Origin: Mycolicibacterium pulveris
Lineage (GTDB): Bacteria > Actinomycetota > Actinomycetes > Mycobacteriales > Mycobacteriaceae
DNA length: 64,000 nt
Assembly: GCF_010725725.1 (NCBI RefSeq)
Contig: NZ_AP022599.1
Span: 496,001-560,000 of the forward strand
Direction of reading: 5' to 3'
Part shown: piece by piece, positions 51,207 to 60,511 of the stretch
Numbering within the stretch: the first letter of the stretch is position 1
How the letters are laid out: every line of letters begins with the position of its first letter
Position numbers and translations under genes: made by a program
The notes under the pieces: model-generated
Database searches by the model: none
What the model saw: the letters and a program-made list of their open reading frames with translations, nothing else
What the model was told of the DNA's origin: nothing

Positions 51207-52016
51207 ATGTCGTCAGGTTTCAGCGACATCAATTACGAAGTGGACGGGCACAAGGCCACCATCACGCTGAACCGGCCCAATGCGCTCAACGCGTTGAGCC
51301 CGCACATGATCACGGAGTTGCGCGCTGCCTACACCGAAGCCGAGAACGACGACAACGTCTGGATCGTGATCGTGACCGGGACCGGACGCGCGTTCTGCAC
51401 CGGAGCCGATGTGGGCGAAATCCCCGAGGACGGCAGGGTGATCTACGAGCGCCCGTACCTGTCCACCTACGACCAGTGGGAGGCGCCGCAGGAGGGCACG
51501 CCGCCGTTTCGCCACATGGCCAAACCCGTCCTGACCGCCATCAACGGGCTGTGCTGCGGCGCTGGACTGGACTGGATCACCACCGGCGACATCGCCATCG
51601 CCTCCGACAAAGCGACTTTCTTCGATCCGCATGTGAGCATCGGTCTGGTGGCGGCACGCGAGATGGTCCGGCTGGCGCGCGTGCTGCCCCGCAACATCGC
51701 GCTGCGGATGGCGTTGATGGGTAAGCACGAACGGATGAGCGCGCAGCGCGCCTACGAGCTGGGAATGATCAGCGAGGTCGTCGAGCACGATCGGCTTATG
51801 GAACGCGCCAACGAGATCGCCGACATCGTCAATTCGAATGCGCCGCTGGCGGTTCGCGGCACCCGGCTGAGCATCCACAAGACGCTGGATCTGCCGTTGC
51901 ACGAGGCGGAGATTCTCGCCGAGACGTTCCGCGAGCGGGTGGTGCGCACCGAGGACGCGCTGGAGGGCCCCAAGGCGTTCATGGAGAAGCGCACCCCGAA
52001 TTGGAAGTGCCGATGA
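51207..52016 (+). CDS. Crotonase / enoyl-CoA hydratase family protein
   Basis: A 269-residue crotonase from ATG 51207, 18 bases after the previous gene, with AGAGGAG upstream. It has GRAFCTGADVGE and NGLCCGAG; the first Glu site reads GAGLD (Asp) and the second region FFDPHVSIGLVAARE. The FFD-HVS-GLV pattern is shared with the next gene, so these two are a tandem duplication that diverged. Product not predictable beyond acyl-CoA chemistry. Confidence 0.85.
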   Translation: MSSGFSDINYEVDGHKATITLNRPNALNALSPHMITELRAAYTEAENDDNVWIVIVTGTGRAFCTGADVGEIPEDGRVIYERPYLSTYDQWEAPQEGTPPFRHMAKPVLTAINGLCCGAGLDWITTGDIAIASDKATFFDPHVSIGLVAAREMVRLARVLPRNIALRMALMGKHERMSAQRAYELGMISEVVEHDRLMERANEIADIVNSNAPLAVRGTRLSIHKTLDLPLHEAEILAETFRERVVRTEDALEGPKAFMEKRTPNWKCR

Positions 52017-52801
52017 GCAGCCACGATTTCGAGACGATCCTGCTGGACGTTGATCCCGAGGACCACGTCGCGACGATCACGCTCAACCGGCCGGATTCGC
52101 TCAACGCGTTCAACCGCACGATGTGTGACGAGATGGCCGAGGCGTGGCGGCTGGTCAAGCTCGACGACTCGGTCAACGCGGTGGTGTTGCGGGCCGCGGG
52201 TGACCGGGCGTTCAGCGCGGGGCTGGACATCAAGTCGTCGTACGGGCAACCCGACAACGTGTGGAACCACGAGGATCCCGGCGAAAAGCTCAGCCCGAAG
52301 TGGCAGAAGATGTTCAAACCCGTGGTGTGCGCGGTGCACGGGATGTGCACCGCGGGCGCGTTCTACTTCGTCAACGAGTCCGACGTGGTGATCTGTTCGC
52401 AGGACGCGACGTTCTTCGACTCCCACGTCAGCGCCGGACTGGTGTGTGCCCTCGAGCCGATCGGCTTGATGCGCCGGGTCGGGCTCGGTGATGCCTTGCG
52501 GATCGCGTTGATGGGCAACGACGAACGGGTCAGCGCGGACACCGCTCTGCGGATCGGGCTGGTGTCGGAGGTGGTTCCGCCCGAGCGGCTCTGGGCGCGT
52601 GCCCATGAGATCGCCGCCGGCATCGCGGCCAAGCCGCCGTCGGCCACCCAGGGCACGGTGAAGGCGATCTGGGAGTCGCTGGAAAAGCCGTACCGTGCGG
52701 CGCTTGATCAGAACCTGATCTACACCAGGCTGGGCAACCCGATCGGACAGGCCGAGCTCGCCGCACGGGGCAGCGACAAGGTCACCCCGAGGATCCGATG
52801 A
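52013..52801 (+). CDS. Crotonase / enoyl-CoA hydratase family protein
   Basis: A 262-residue crotonase from ATG 52013, overlapping the previous stop by ATGA. Oxyanion segment is DRAFSAGLDIKSSYG; the second reads HGMCTAGAFYF, where the normal GGG-E is lost. FFDSHVSAGLVCALEP marks it as paralogue of the gene before. It ends in an ATGA overlap with the first CoA ligase. Confidence 0.84.
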   Translation: MSSHDFETILLDVDPEDHVATITLNRPDSLNAFNRTMCDEMAEAWRLVKLDDSVNAVVLRAAGDRAFSAGLDIKSSYGQPDNVWNHEDPGEKLSPKWQKMFKPVVCAVHGMCTAGAFYFVNESDVVICSQDATFFDSHVSAGLVCALEPIGLMRRVGLGDALRIALMGNDERVSADTALRIGLVSEVVPPERLWARAHEIAAGIAAKPPSATQGTVKAIWESLEKPYRAALDQNLIYTRLGNPIGQAELAARGSDKVTPRIR

Positions 52802-54264
52802 CCGCCGATCACCCGCTGCGCAGGCGCATCGCCGCCGTGCTGGGCCTGCAACCGGATGCCCCCGCGATCGAGCACGACGGTCAGTGGTTCACATGGGGCC
52901 AGCTCGCCGAGCTCGCCCACCGCATCGAGTCGGTCGGCGTCGCGGGCTGCGACGTGGGAATCCTGTTGCGCAACACCCCGGCCCACGTGGCGGCGCTGCT
53001 CGGCGTGCTGGTGGGCGGCGGCACCGTCGTCGTGATCAACCCGTCGCGCGGCGACGAACGGATCAAGGCCGACATCGAAGCGCTGCGGCTGCCGCTGATC
53101 ATCGGATCCCCCGCCGACCTCGAAGCGCTGGTGCAGCCCTCGGGTCCCACCACCACGGTCGCGATCGCCGCGCTCACCGATTCGCCGCAGATCTCTGCCG
53201 CCGACACCGTGGCCGCCGGCGCCGGTCGCGAGGGTGTCGCGGTGCGAATGCTGACCAGCGGAACGACGGGGCCGCCCAAGCGCATCGATCTCACCTACGA
53301 CATGCTGGCCTGCAGCGTGATAGGCACCGACTACGACAGCGCGCCGGCGCCCACGCAACTGCGCCGCGGGGTGGCCATCGTCAACGCCCCGCTGGTGCAC
53401 ATCGGCGGTGTGTACCGGGTCCTGCAGTGCGTCTGCGACGCCCGTAGCTTCGCGCTCCTGGAACGCTTCGAACTGCAACGCTGGGCCGATGCGGTGCGCA
53501 GACATCGGCCACGGGCGGTGTCGCTGGTGCCCGCCGCGTTGCGCACCGTCCTGCGTTCGGAGCTGACCCGCGACGATCTGTCCAGCATCCGCGCGGTCAC
53601 CTCGGGTACCGCTCCGCTGTCGGCGGAGGATGCCGACGCGTTCACCGCGAAGTTCGGTATCCCGGTGTTGACCTCTTATGCGGCAACCGAGTTCGGTGGT
53701 GGTGTCGCCGGCTGGTCGTTGGCGGACTATCAGAAGTACTGGAACGCGAAGCGCGGCAGCGTCGGCCGGGCCACGCTCGGTGCGCAGCTCCGGGTTGTCG
53801 ACGACGCGGGAGATCCGTTGGGACCCGACCAGCCCGGGCTGCTGGAGGTCAAACCGGGTCAGCTCGGACCGTCCGCGGACTGGCTGCGCACCACCGACAT
53901 GGCACGCATCGACGCCGACGGGTTCGTGTGGATCCTCGGCCGCGCCGATCAGGCGATCATTCGAGGTGGCTTCAAGGTGATGCCCGATGAGGTGCGCACG
54001 GCGCTGGAAAGCCATCCCGCCGTCGAAGGCGCGGCGGTCGTCGGCCGACCCGATGAGCGGCTCGGCGAGACGCCGGTGGCCATGGTGGAGCTACGTGAAC
54101 ACGTCGAGACCTCCGCGCTGATGGACCACCTGCGGACCCGGCTGGCGCGCTATGAGGTTCCCACCGAGATCGCCGTCGTCGACCGGATCCCCCGAACGCC
54201 TTCGGGCAAGCCGGACTTGGGTGCGGTCCGGCGGTTCTTCACCGACTCCGTCGAGCATGCCTGA
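52798..54264 (+). CDS. Acyl-CoA synthetase, AMP-forming
   Basis: A 488-residue ligase from ATG 52798. P-loop MLTSGTTGPPKR has Arg-Ile in place of the usual Lys-Gly-Val; later motifs are SYAATEFGGG, RTTDMARID and the catalytic lysine segment RTPSGKPDLG. It is compact, with an early nucleotide site. First of three consecutive CoA ligases, and not closely alike to the other two, so it may serve a different acid. Confidence 0.87.
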   Translation: MTADHPLRRRIAAVLGLQPDAPAIEHDGQWFTWGQLAELAHRIESVGVAGCDVGILLRNTPAHVAALLGVLVGGGTVVVINPSRGDERIKADIEALRLPLIIGSPADLEALVQPSGPTTTVAIAALTDSPQISAADTVAAGAGREGVAVRMLTSGTTGPPKRIDLTYDMLACSVIGTDYDSAPAPTQLRRGVAIVNAPLVHIGGVYRVLQCVCDARSFALLERFELQRWADAVRRHRPRAVSLVPAALRTVLRSELTRDDLSSIRAVTSGTAPLSAEDADAFTAKFGIPVLTSYAATEFGGGVAGWSLADYQKYWNAKRGSVGRATLGAQLRVVDDAGDPLGPDQPGLLEVKPGQLGPSADWLRTTDMARIDADGFVWILGRADQAIIRGGFKVMPDEVRTALESHPAVEGAAVVGRPDERLGETPVAMVELREHVETSALMDHLRTRLARYEVPTEIAVVDRIPRTPSGKPDLGAVRRFFTDSVEHA

Positions 54265-55771
54265 CACCACGGTCGGTGCGGTACTGCGCGGGCAGGCCCG
54301 GCGCCGCGGGGCGCATCCGCTGCTGATCTGCGATGCCGATCGGATCACCTACGCCGAGGCCGACGAGCGGTCCGCGCGGTTGGCCCGCGGCCTGACCGCG
54401 CTGGGGGCGGGCAAGGGCACCCATGTCGGGCTGCTGTACCCGAACGGATCGGCCTTCCTGGTCGCGATGCTGGCCGCGGCGCGCATCGGGGCGGTCGTCG
54501 TGCCGTTCTCCACCTTCGCCACCGCGCCGGAGTTGCGTGAGCAACTCGCCCATGCCGACGTCGAGATCCTGCTCGCCACGGCGGCGTACCGCGCGCACGA
54601 CTACCGGCAGCGGCTCGACGGTGTCGAGGCGCTCCCGCTGCTGCGCCATGTCCTGATCGACGCCGTGCCCGCCACATTGGCCGACGAGGCGCTGCTGCGC
54701 GGTCTGGAACACGACGTCGACGCCAGTGATCCCCTTGCGATCATCTACACCTCGGGCTCCACCAGCGCCGCCAAAGGGGTGGTGCACACGCACGCGTCGC
54801 TGCTCGACCACCAGAAGGCTCTCAACGACGTTCGCGGCCTGACCGCGCAGGACAAGCTGTTCTGCAACTCGCCGTTCTTCTGGATCGGCGGGTTCGCGTT
54901 CGCGATCCTGGCGACCATGCTGGCGGGGGCAACGTTGGTGTGCTCCAACGCCACCGACGCCGGCGAAACGCTTGACCTCATCGAGGCCGAAAAGCCCACT
55001 ATGACCAACGGTTTCGTGGCGGGGATCGCCCACCTGGCCCGCCACCCGAGCCTGCCGCAGCGCGATCTGACATCGGTTCGTCGCGGTAACCTGTATCCGA
55101 TCATGGCCCCAGAGGTGCGTCCGGCCGATCCGGAGTTGCGCCACTCCATGCTCGGCATGACCGAAGCCGGCAGCGTCATCACCATCGACGCCGACGAATC
55201 CGACCAGGCCGAGCACCGCCGTGGGTCGTTCGGCAAACCGTTACCCGGTTTCGACACCATGGTCGTCGATCCCGACACCGGCGCCGCCGTCGCCGTCGAC
55301 GAGGTCGGTGAACTGTGCATCCGCGGGCCATACCTGATGCAGCGGTACTACAAACGCAGCCGCGAGGAGTGCTTCGACGCCGACGGCTGGTTCCACACCG
55401 GTGATCTCGTCCGGGTCGACCGTGACGGATACGTCTACTTCGTCGGCCGTCGCGGCGCGATGATCAAGACCGCGGGGGCCAATGTCGCACCCGCAGAGGT
55501 CGAACGGGCGATCGCCAGGGTCACCGGCGGAACGGTGGCCCACGTCGTCGGGCTCCCCGACTCCGAGCGCGGGCAGGTGGTGGCCGCCGTCATCGCGTTG
55601 GACGAGCACACGCCCGACTTCGACGAGCCGGCGCTTCGTGAGGCATTGAAACGCGAGCTGTCGGCGTACAAGGTTCCTCGACGGTTCGCCGCGTTGCCCG
55701 CTGCACAGATCCCGGTGCTGTCCAGCGGCAAGATCGACATTCCCCGTCTGACAAAGGTATTCGATGCCTGA
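54257..55771 (+). CDS. Acyl-CoA synthetase (FadD), AMP-forming
   Basis: A 504-residue ligase. ATG 54257 lies eight bases inside the end of the previous gene. Motifs: YTSGSTSAAKGV, LGMTEAGS, ADGWFHTGDLVRVD and the lysine segment SSGKIDIPRL. It is paralogous to the next gene (shared GKGT-VGL-PNG, FFWIGGF/FFWVGGF, SREE-F--DG--TGDL). It overlaps that gene by eight bases. Confidence 0.9.
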   Translation: MPDTTVGAVLRGQARRRGAHPLLICDADRITYAEADERSARLARGLTALGAGKGTHVGLLYPNGSAFLVAMLAAARIGAVVVPFSTFATAPELREQLAHADVEILLATAAYRAHDYRQRLDGVEALPLLRHVLIDAVPATLADEALLRGLEHDVDASDPLAIIYTSGSTSAAKGVVHTHASLLDHQKALNDVRGLTAQDKLFCNSPFFWIGGFAFAILATMLAGATLVCSNATDAGETLDLIEAEKPTMTNGFVAGIAHLARHPSLPQRDLTSVRRGNLYPIMAPEVRPADPELRHSMLGMTEAGSVITIDADESDQAEHRRGSFGKPLPGFDTMVVDPDTGAAVAVDEVGELCIRGPYLMQRYYKRSREECFDADGWFHTGDLVRVDRDGYVYFVGRRGAMIKTAGANVAPAEVERAIARVTGGTVAHVVGLPDSERGQVVAAVIALDEHTPDFDEPALREALKRELSAYKVPRRFAALPAAQIPVLSSGKIDIPRLTKVFDA

Positions 55772-57251
55772 CACGATTGATGCGTTGATCCGGCTGCATG
55801 CCGCCGACCGCGGGTCCAAGCCGATGGTGATCGATCCCGAGCATCGGATGAGTTACGCCGAGCTCGACACCGGCACCCGCGAGCTGGCCTCCGCGTTGTT
55901 CGCCGCCGGCGTCGGCAAGGGCACCCGCGTCGGGCTGATCATGCCCAACGGCGTCGAGTGGGTGCGGATCGCGTTGGCGCTGACCCGTATCGGCGCCGTG
56001 CTGGTGCCGTTGAGCACGCTGCTTGCGGCCCCCGAGCTCGGCGCGCAACTGCGCGTCGCGTCGGTGCAGGTCCTGATCACCGTCGAGGAGTTCCGCGGGC
56101 ACCGCTATCTTGACGACCTGTCCACGGTACGCACGGACCTTCCGGCGCTACAACAGGTCTGGACTCCCAACGAGGTACCGTCGACCGGTGCCGCCGGATC
56201 CATCGATGCGATCGCGGCGGCCGTCACCCCCAGCGACACGCTGGCGATCATGTTCACGTCCGGGAGCAGCGGCCCGCCTAAGGGCGTCATCCACTCGCAC
56301 GGCAACGCGTTGCGCGCGGTGCGCTCCGGACTCGACGCGCGCTGCGTCGACACCGACACCCGGTTGTATCTGCCGATGCCGTTCTTCTGGGTCGGCGGCT
56401 TCGGCAGCGGCGTCCTTACGTCGTTGGCGGCGGGCGCGACGCTGGTCACCGAGCCGATTCCGCGACCGGAGACGACCCTGCGGCTGTTGGAACGCGAACG
56501 GGTGACGCTGTTTCGGGGTTGGCCCGATCAGGCCGAGGCGCTGGCGCGGCACGCCGGGTCGGTCAGCGCCGATCTGTCGTCGTTGCGGCCCGGCAGCCTG
56601 GAGGCGCTGCTGCCCGCCGACCAGCGTGCCGAGCCGGGCGCCCGGGCGAGACTGTTCGGGATGACCGAATCGTTCGGACCCTACTGCGGATTTCGCGCCG
56701 ACACCGATATGCCCCGGTCCTCGTGGGGCAGTTGCGGAAAACCGTTCGCCGGCATGGAGGTCCGGATCGTGGACACCGACACCGGTGAGCCGGTTCCTGC
56801 GGGCACCATCGGGGAGATCCAGCTCCGCGGTCCGCACATGATGCGCGGAATCTGCCGGCGCAGCCGCGAAGAGCTGTTCACCCCCGACGGCTACTACCCC
56901 ACCGGCGACCTCGGTCACTTCGACGGCGATGGGTTCATGTTCTATCACGGCCGCTCCGACGACATGTTCAAGGTCAGCGGCGCCACGGTCTATCCCAGCG
57001 AAATCGAACAAGCGCTCAGAACCATCGACGGTGTCGACAATGCCTGTGTCACAGAGGTTTCCGGAGCCGTCGGCGCGCTCGTCGTCGGCGACGTGACGGT
57101 GGACCAACTACGCGCCGCGGCCCGGGCTCGGTTGAGCGCGTTCAAGGTGCCCACCGTATGGCGGCTGGTCGGCTCCGACGACGACATTCCGCGCAAGGCC
57201 ACCGGCAAGGTCGACACCGCCAGGCTGCGCGCGCTGCTCGCCGAGGATTAG
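55764..57251 (+). CDS. Acyl-CoA synthetase (FadD), AMP-forming
   Basis: A 495-residue ligase from ATG 55764. Motifs: FTSGSSGPPKGV, FGMTESFGPYC, PDGYYPTGDLGHFD and ATGKVDTARL with the catalytic lysine. The GMTESFGPYCG segment suggests a pocket unlike its tandem neighbour. Last gene of the six-gene operon 50385-57251, which ends about 40 bases before the family D hairpin. Confidence 0.9.
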   Translation: MPDTIDALIRLHAADRGSKPMVIDPEHRMSYAELDTGTRELASALFAAGVGKGTRVGLIMPNGVEWVRIALALTRIGAVLVPLSTLLAAPELGAQLRVASVQVLITVEEFRGHRYLDDLSTVRTDLPALQQVWTPNEVPSTGAAGSIDAIAAAVTPSDTLAIMFTSGSSGPPKGVIHSHGNALRAVRSGLDARCVDTDTRLYLPMPFFWVGGFGSGVLTSLAAGATLVTEPIPRPETTLRLLERERVTLFRGWPDQAEALARHAGSVSADLSSLRPGSLEALLPADQRAEPGARARLFGMTESFGPYCGFRADTDMPRSSWGSCGKPFAGMEVRIVDTDTGEPVPAGTIGEIQLRGPHMMRGICRRSREELFTPDGYYPTGDLGHFDGDGFMFYHGRSDDMFKVSGATVYPSEIEQALRTIDGVDNACVTEVSGAVGALVVGDVTVDQLRAAARARLSAFKVPTVWRLVGSDDDIPRKATGKVDTARLRALLAED

Positions 57252-57280
57252 GTGCTCACGCGGACGAGCCTCTGCCTTCG

Positions 57281-57344
57281 CCGAGATCGACGCTTTGGCG
57301 GATGTTACCCGCATATTTCCGCCAAAACGTCCCTTTCGGCGGGG
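57281..57344 (+). repeat. 64-bp hairpin repeat, family D copy 1
   Basis: Stem CGCTTTGGCGGA (57291-57302) with 57318-57329 (one mismatch), preceded by CCGAGATCGACG and followed by GTCCCTTTCGGCGG. The same order of blocks occurs on the minus strand at 60447-60510. It lies between converging genes and may terminate both. Confidence 0.65.
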
Positions 57345-57355
57345 AAGAAGCATCG

Positions 57356-58024
57356 CTACGTGATCACGCCGCGTTCGGTCAGGTGATCGATCAGCGGCTC
57401 GGCGCCCGAGGTGAGGTGTTCCGACATCGCGGCGCGCGCCAGGTCCTCGTCGCGCTGTTCGAGCGCGGCCAACAACCGTCGATGGTGTGCGTTGGACTTC
57501 TCCGGCCATCCGGCGATCGTCGGAAACACCGACTCCGGCGCGTACCGGGTGATCTGTGACATCAACTGCGCCAGCTTGGGTGAGTCGGCGGCGACGTTGA
57601 TCGCCCGGTGAAACTCGTGATTGAGGCGGACCACCAAGTCGACGTCGTCGCCGGCGTAGGCCGACTCGAGTTCGGTCTGGATCTTCTCCAGTTCGCGCAA
57701 TTGCTCGTCGCTGATGTTGGACGCCGCCCGCGCCGCCAGCTCGCCCCCGATGTAGGCCTGCACATCGGACACGTCGGTGACGTCGCGCCCCGTCACCGGC
57801 AGCACCACGAAGCCGCGCCGGGGTTGTTGCGCGAGCAGGCCTTCGGCCTTCAGCTCGAACAGCGCCTCGCGCACCGGGGTGACGCTGATGCCCAGCTCTG
57901 CGGCGAGTTGATCCAGCCGCACGTATTTTCCCGCCCCGTAGGTGCCGTCGAAGATCCGTTTGCGCACGAAGCGCGCGACGTCCTCGGCCAGCTGCGGGCG
58001 CGAGGCGAAATCCGGGGCGGACAT
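57356..58024 (-). CDS. GntR-family regulator (FCD domain)
   Basis: A 222-residue FadR-type regulator. ATG 58024 lies three bases after the FadE stop; TTG 58030 is possible. HTH: VRKRIFDGTYGAGKYVRLDQLAAELGISVTPVREAL; FCD ligand/metal residues in LNHEFHRAIN and AHHRRLLAAL. The His-rich FCD pattern suggests a metal-bound carboxylate or acyl-CoA ligand. It is last in the operon SDR-thiolase-FadE-GntR and probably controls it and the divergent FadE-SDR operon. Confidence 0.9.
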   Translation of the reverse strand: MSAPDFASRPQLAEDVARFVRKRIFDGTYGAGKYVRLDQLAAELGISVTPVREALFELKAEGLLAQQPRRGFVVLPVTGRDVTDVSDVQAYIGGELAARAASNISDEQLRELEKIQTELESAYAGDDVDLVVRLNHEFHRAINVAADSPKLAQLMSQITRYAPESVFPTIAGWPEKSNAHHRRLLAALEQRDEDLARAAMSEHLTSGAEPLIDHLTERGVIT

Positions 58025-58026
58025 CG

Positions 58027-59220
58027 TCAAATCCGGTACTCTGCCAGCAGCCGCTTGCTGATGATGTTCTTCTGGATCTCGCTGGTGCCCTCGCCGATGA
58101 GCAGGAACGGGGCGTCGCGCATCAGTCGCTCGATCTCGTACTCCTTGGAGTATCCGTATCCGCCGTGGATGCGGAAGCTCTGTTCGGTGACCTCCGAGCA
58201 GAACTCACTGGCCAGGTATTTGGCCATGCCCGCCGCGACGTCGTTGCGTTCACCGGAGTCCTTGAGCCGGGCGGCGTTGACCATCATCAGATGCGCGGCC
58301 TCCACTTTGGTTGCCATTTCGGCCAATTGGAAGGCGATGGCCTGATGCTCGGCGATCGGCTTACCGAATGTCTGCCGCTGCTGGGCGTATCGCACCGCGA
58401 GCTCGAACGCGCGGATGCCGACCCCGCAGGCTCGAGCCGAGACATTGACACGGCCCACCTCGATGCCGTCCATCATCTGGAAGAAGCCCTGCCCGGGTGC
58501 CTCGCCCAGGACGTCGTCGGCCTTGGCCACATACCCGTCGAAGATCAGCTCGGTGGTGTCGATGCCCTTGTATCCCAGCTTGTCGATCTTGCCCGGGATG
58601 CTCAGCCCCGGCGCGACTTCGCCGTAGCCGACCGGCTTTTCGATCAGGAACGCGGTGAGGTTGCGATGTGGTTTGTCGGCGCCCTCGTCGGTGCGCACCA
58701 GCACCGCCACCAACGTCGACGTGCCACCGTTGGTCAGCCACATCTTCTGGCCGTCGATCGTGTAGTCGCCGTCGGCGGTGCGGGTGGCGCGGGTGCGGAT
58801 CGCCGCGACGTCCGAGCCCAACTCGGGTTCGGACATCGAGAACGCGCCGCGGGTCTCGCCGGTGGCCATCCGCGGTAGGTAGCGCTGCTTCTGCGCATCG
58901 GTGCCGTGCTGACGCAGCATGTAGGCGACGATGAAATGCGTGTTGAGCACACCGGAGATACTCATCCAGCCGCGCGCGAGTTCCTCGACGCACAGCGCGT
59001 AGGTCAGCAGCGATTCGCCGAGCCCGCCGTACTCCTCGGGGATCATCAGCCCGAACAGGCCCATTTCCTTCATCTTGTCGACGATGGGCTGCGGGTAGGT
59101 GTCGCTCTTCTCGAACTCGGCGGCGTTCGGGATGATCTCCTTGTCGACGAACTGGCGCACGGTGGCGAGGATCTCGGTCTGCGTCTCGGTCAGCCCGAGG
59201 GTCTGGGCGAGCTTGGTCAT
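58027..59220 (-). CDS. Acyl-CoA dehydrogenase (FadE)
   Basis: A 397-residue homotetramer-type ACAD from ATG 59220. FAD/substrate segments FSMSEPELGSD and YTIDGQKMWLTNGG, Arg-rich FGKPIAEHQAI, and the catalytic Glu377 in GEGTSEIQ are all intact. It introduces the 2,3-double bond into an acyl-CoA with electrons going to ETF. It overlaps the thiolase stop by ATGA and is followed by the GntR gene. Confidence 0.93.
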   Translation of the reverse strand: MTKLAQTLGLTETQTEILATVRQFVDKEIIPNAAEFEKSDTYPQPIVDKMKEMGLFGLMIPEEYGGLGESLLTYALCVEELARGWMSISGVLNTHFIVAYMLRQHGTDAQKQRYLPRMATGETRGAFSMSEPELGSDVAAIRTRATRTADGDYTIDGQKMWLTNGGTSTLVAVLVRTDEGADKPHRNLTAFLIEKPVGYGEVAPGLSIPGKIDKLGYKGIDTTELIFDGYVAKADDVLGEAPGQGFFQMMDGIEVGRVNVSARACGVGIRAFELAVRYAQQRQTFGKPIAEHQAIAFQLAEMATKVEAAHLMMVNAARLKDSGERNDVAAGMAKYLASEFCSEVTEQSFRIHGGYGYSKEYEIERLMRDAPFLLIGEGTSEIQKNIISKRLLAEYRI

Positions 59221-60431
59221 GCGCCGATCCTTTCGAACACGGCGGCCAAGCCCTGCCCACCGCCGATGCACATGGTCTCCAGGCCGTAGCGTGCGCCGCG
59301 CCGGTTCAACTCGCGGGCCAGCGTCGCGAGCATGCGCCCCCCGGTCGCGCCGACCGGGTGGCCCAGCGAGATGCCGGAGCCGTGCACGTTCGTGCGGTCG
59401 TGATCGGCGGCGGTGAACTTCCATTCGCGCATCACCGCCAGCGCCTGGGCGGCGAACGCCTCGTTGAGCTCGATCAGGTCGATTTCCGAAAGCCGCAGTC
59501 CAGCCTTCCGCAACGCGACCTCGGTCGCCGGTACCGGCCCGATGCCCATGATGTTGGGCGCCACCCCGGCCGATCCCCACGACACCAGCCGCACCAGCGG
59601 GGTCAGGCCGAGCTCGTCGGCCCGCTGCGGCGTGGTGACGATGCACATCGACGCGGCGTCGTTCTGGCCGCTGGCGTTGCCGGCCGTCACCGTGGCCTCC
59701 GGGTCCTGTTTGCCCAGAACGGGTTTGAGCTTGCTCAACGACTCGACGGTGGTGTCGGCGCGTGGGTGCTCGTCGGTGTCGATGACCTCCTCGCCGCTGC
59801 GGGTGCGCACGGTGACCGGCACGATCTCCTCGGCGAGGATGCCGTTCTGCTGCGCGGCCACCGCCCGCCGATGTGACGCCACCGCCAGCTCGTCCTGTTC
59901 CTGTCGCGAGATGTTGTACTGGCGGCGCAGGTTCTCGGCGGTCTCGAGCATGCCGCCGGGCACCGGGTAGTGCGCCCCGCCCGCCGTCGTGCGGCCACGG
60001 GCCAGCCCGTCGTGCATGCGCACACCGGTTCGTGCTGCGCCCCAACGCATGTCGGTCGAGTAGAACGCGACGTTGCTCATGCTTTCGGCGCCGCCTGCGA
60101 CCACGAGGTCGTTGTCGCCGCTGGCCACCTGCAGGCACGCCTGGATGACGGCCTGCAGGCCGGACCCGCACCGGCGGTCGACCTGCATGCCGGGCACCGT
60201 CACGGGAAGCCCGGCGTCCAGCGCCACCACCCGCCCGATCGCGGGTGCCTCGCTGTTGGGATAGCAGTGCCCGAGGATGACGTCCTGCACGGTGCCGGGG
60301 TCGATCCCGGTCCGGTCGAGCAGACCGGTCAGCGCGGTGACGCCCAGCTCGACGGCGGTCAGCGACTTGAACATGCCGCCGTACCGGCCGATCGGCGTGC
60401 GCACCGGTTCACAGATCACCGCATCACGCAT
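59217..60431 (-). CDS. Thiolase (acetyl-CoA acyltransferase, FadA-like)
   Basis: A 404-residue degradative thiolase from ATG 60431 with Cys88 (DRRCGSG), NEAFAAQ, GHPVGATG and CIGGGQG. All four active-site blocks are standard, so it should cleave 3-ketoacyl-CoA. It is coupled to the FadE by a four-base overlap. Confidence 0.93.
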   Translation of the reverse strand: MRDAVICEPVRTPIGRYGGMFKSLTAVELGVTALTGLLDRTGIDPGTVQDVILGHCYPNSEAPAIGRVVALDAGLPVTVPGMQVDRRCGSGLQAVIQACLQVASGDNDLVVAGGAESMSNVAFYSTDMRWGAARTGVRMHDGLARGRTTAGGAHYPVPGGMLETAENLRRQYNISRQEQDELAVASHRRAVAAQQNGILAEEIVPVTVRTRSGEEVIDTDEHPRADTTVESLSKLKPVLGKQDPEATVTAGNASGQNDAASMCIVTTPQRADELGLTPLVRLVSWGSAGVAPNIMGIGPVPATEVALRKAGLRLSEIDLIELNEAFAAQALAVMREWKFTAADHDRTNVHGSGISLGHPVGATGGRMLATLARELNRRGARYGLETMCIGGGQGLAAVFERIGA

Positions 60432-60446
60432 GGCTCACCCTCCTGT

Positions 60447-60510
60447 TTCCGCCCAAAGGGACAAACGGGCGGGAAAGTGCGAGTAAATCCCGCCATTTCG
60501 TCGATCTCGG
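60447..60510 (-). repeat. 64-bp hairpin repeat, family D copy 2
   Basis: Inverted relative to the copy at 57281 and with the same block order on the minus strand (CCGAGATCGACG, TGGCGG stem, GTCCCTTTGGGCGG). The inner stem GGCGGGA (60468-60474) pairs with 60488-60494. It lies inside an operon gap between the SDR stop and thiolase start and may attenuate read-through. Confidence 0.6.
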
Positions 60511-60511
60511 C

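Noticed and set aside
57252..57355. Riboswitch or small RNA near the CoA-ligase operon end
   Set aside because: The structure is explained by the family D hairpin repeat and lies between converging gene ends, where a terminator is expected.
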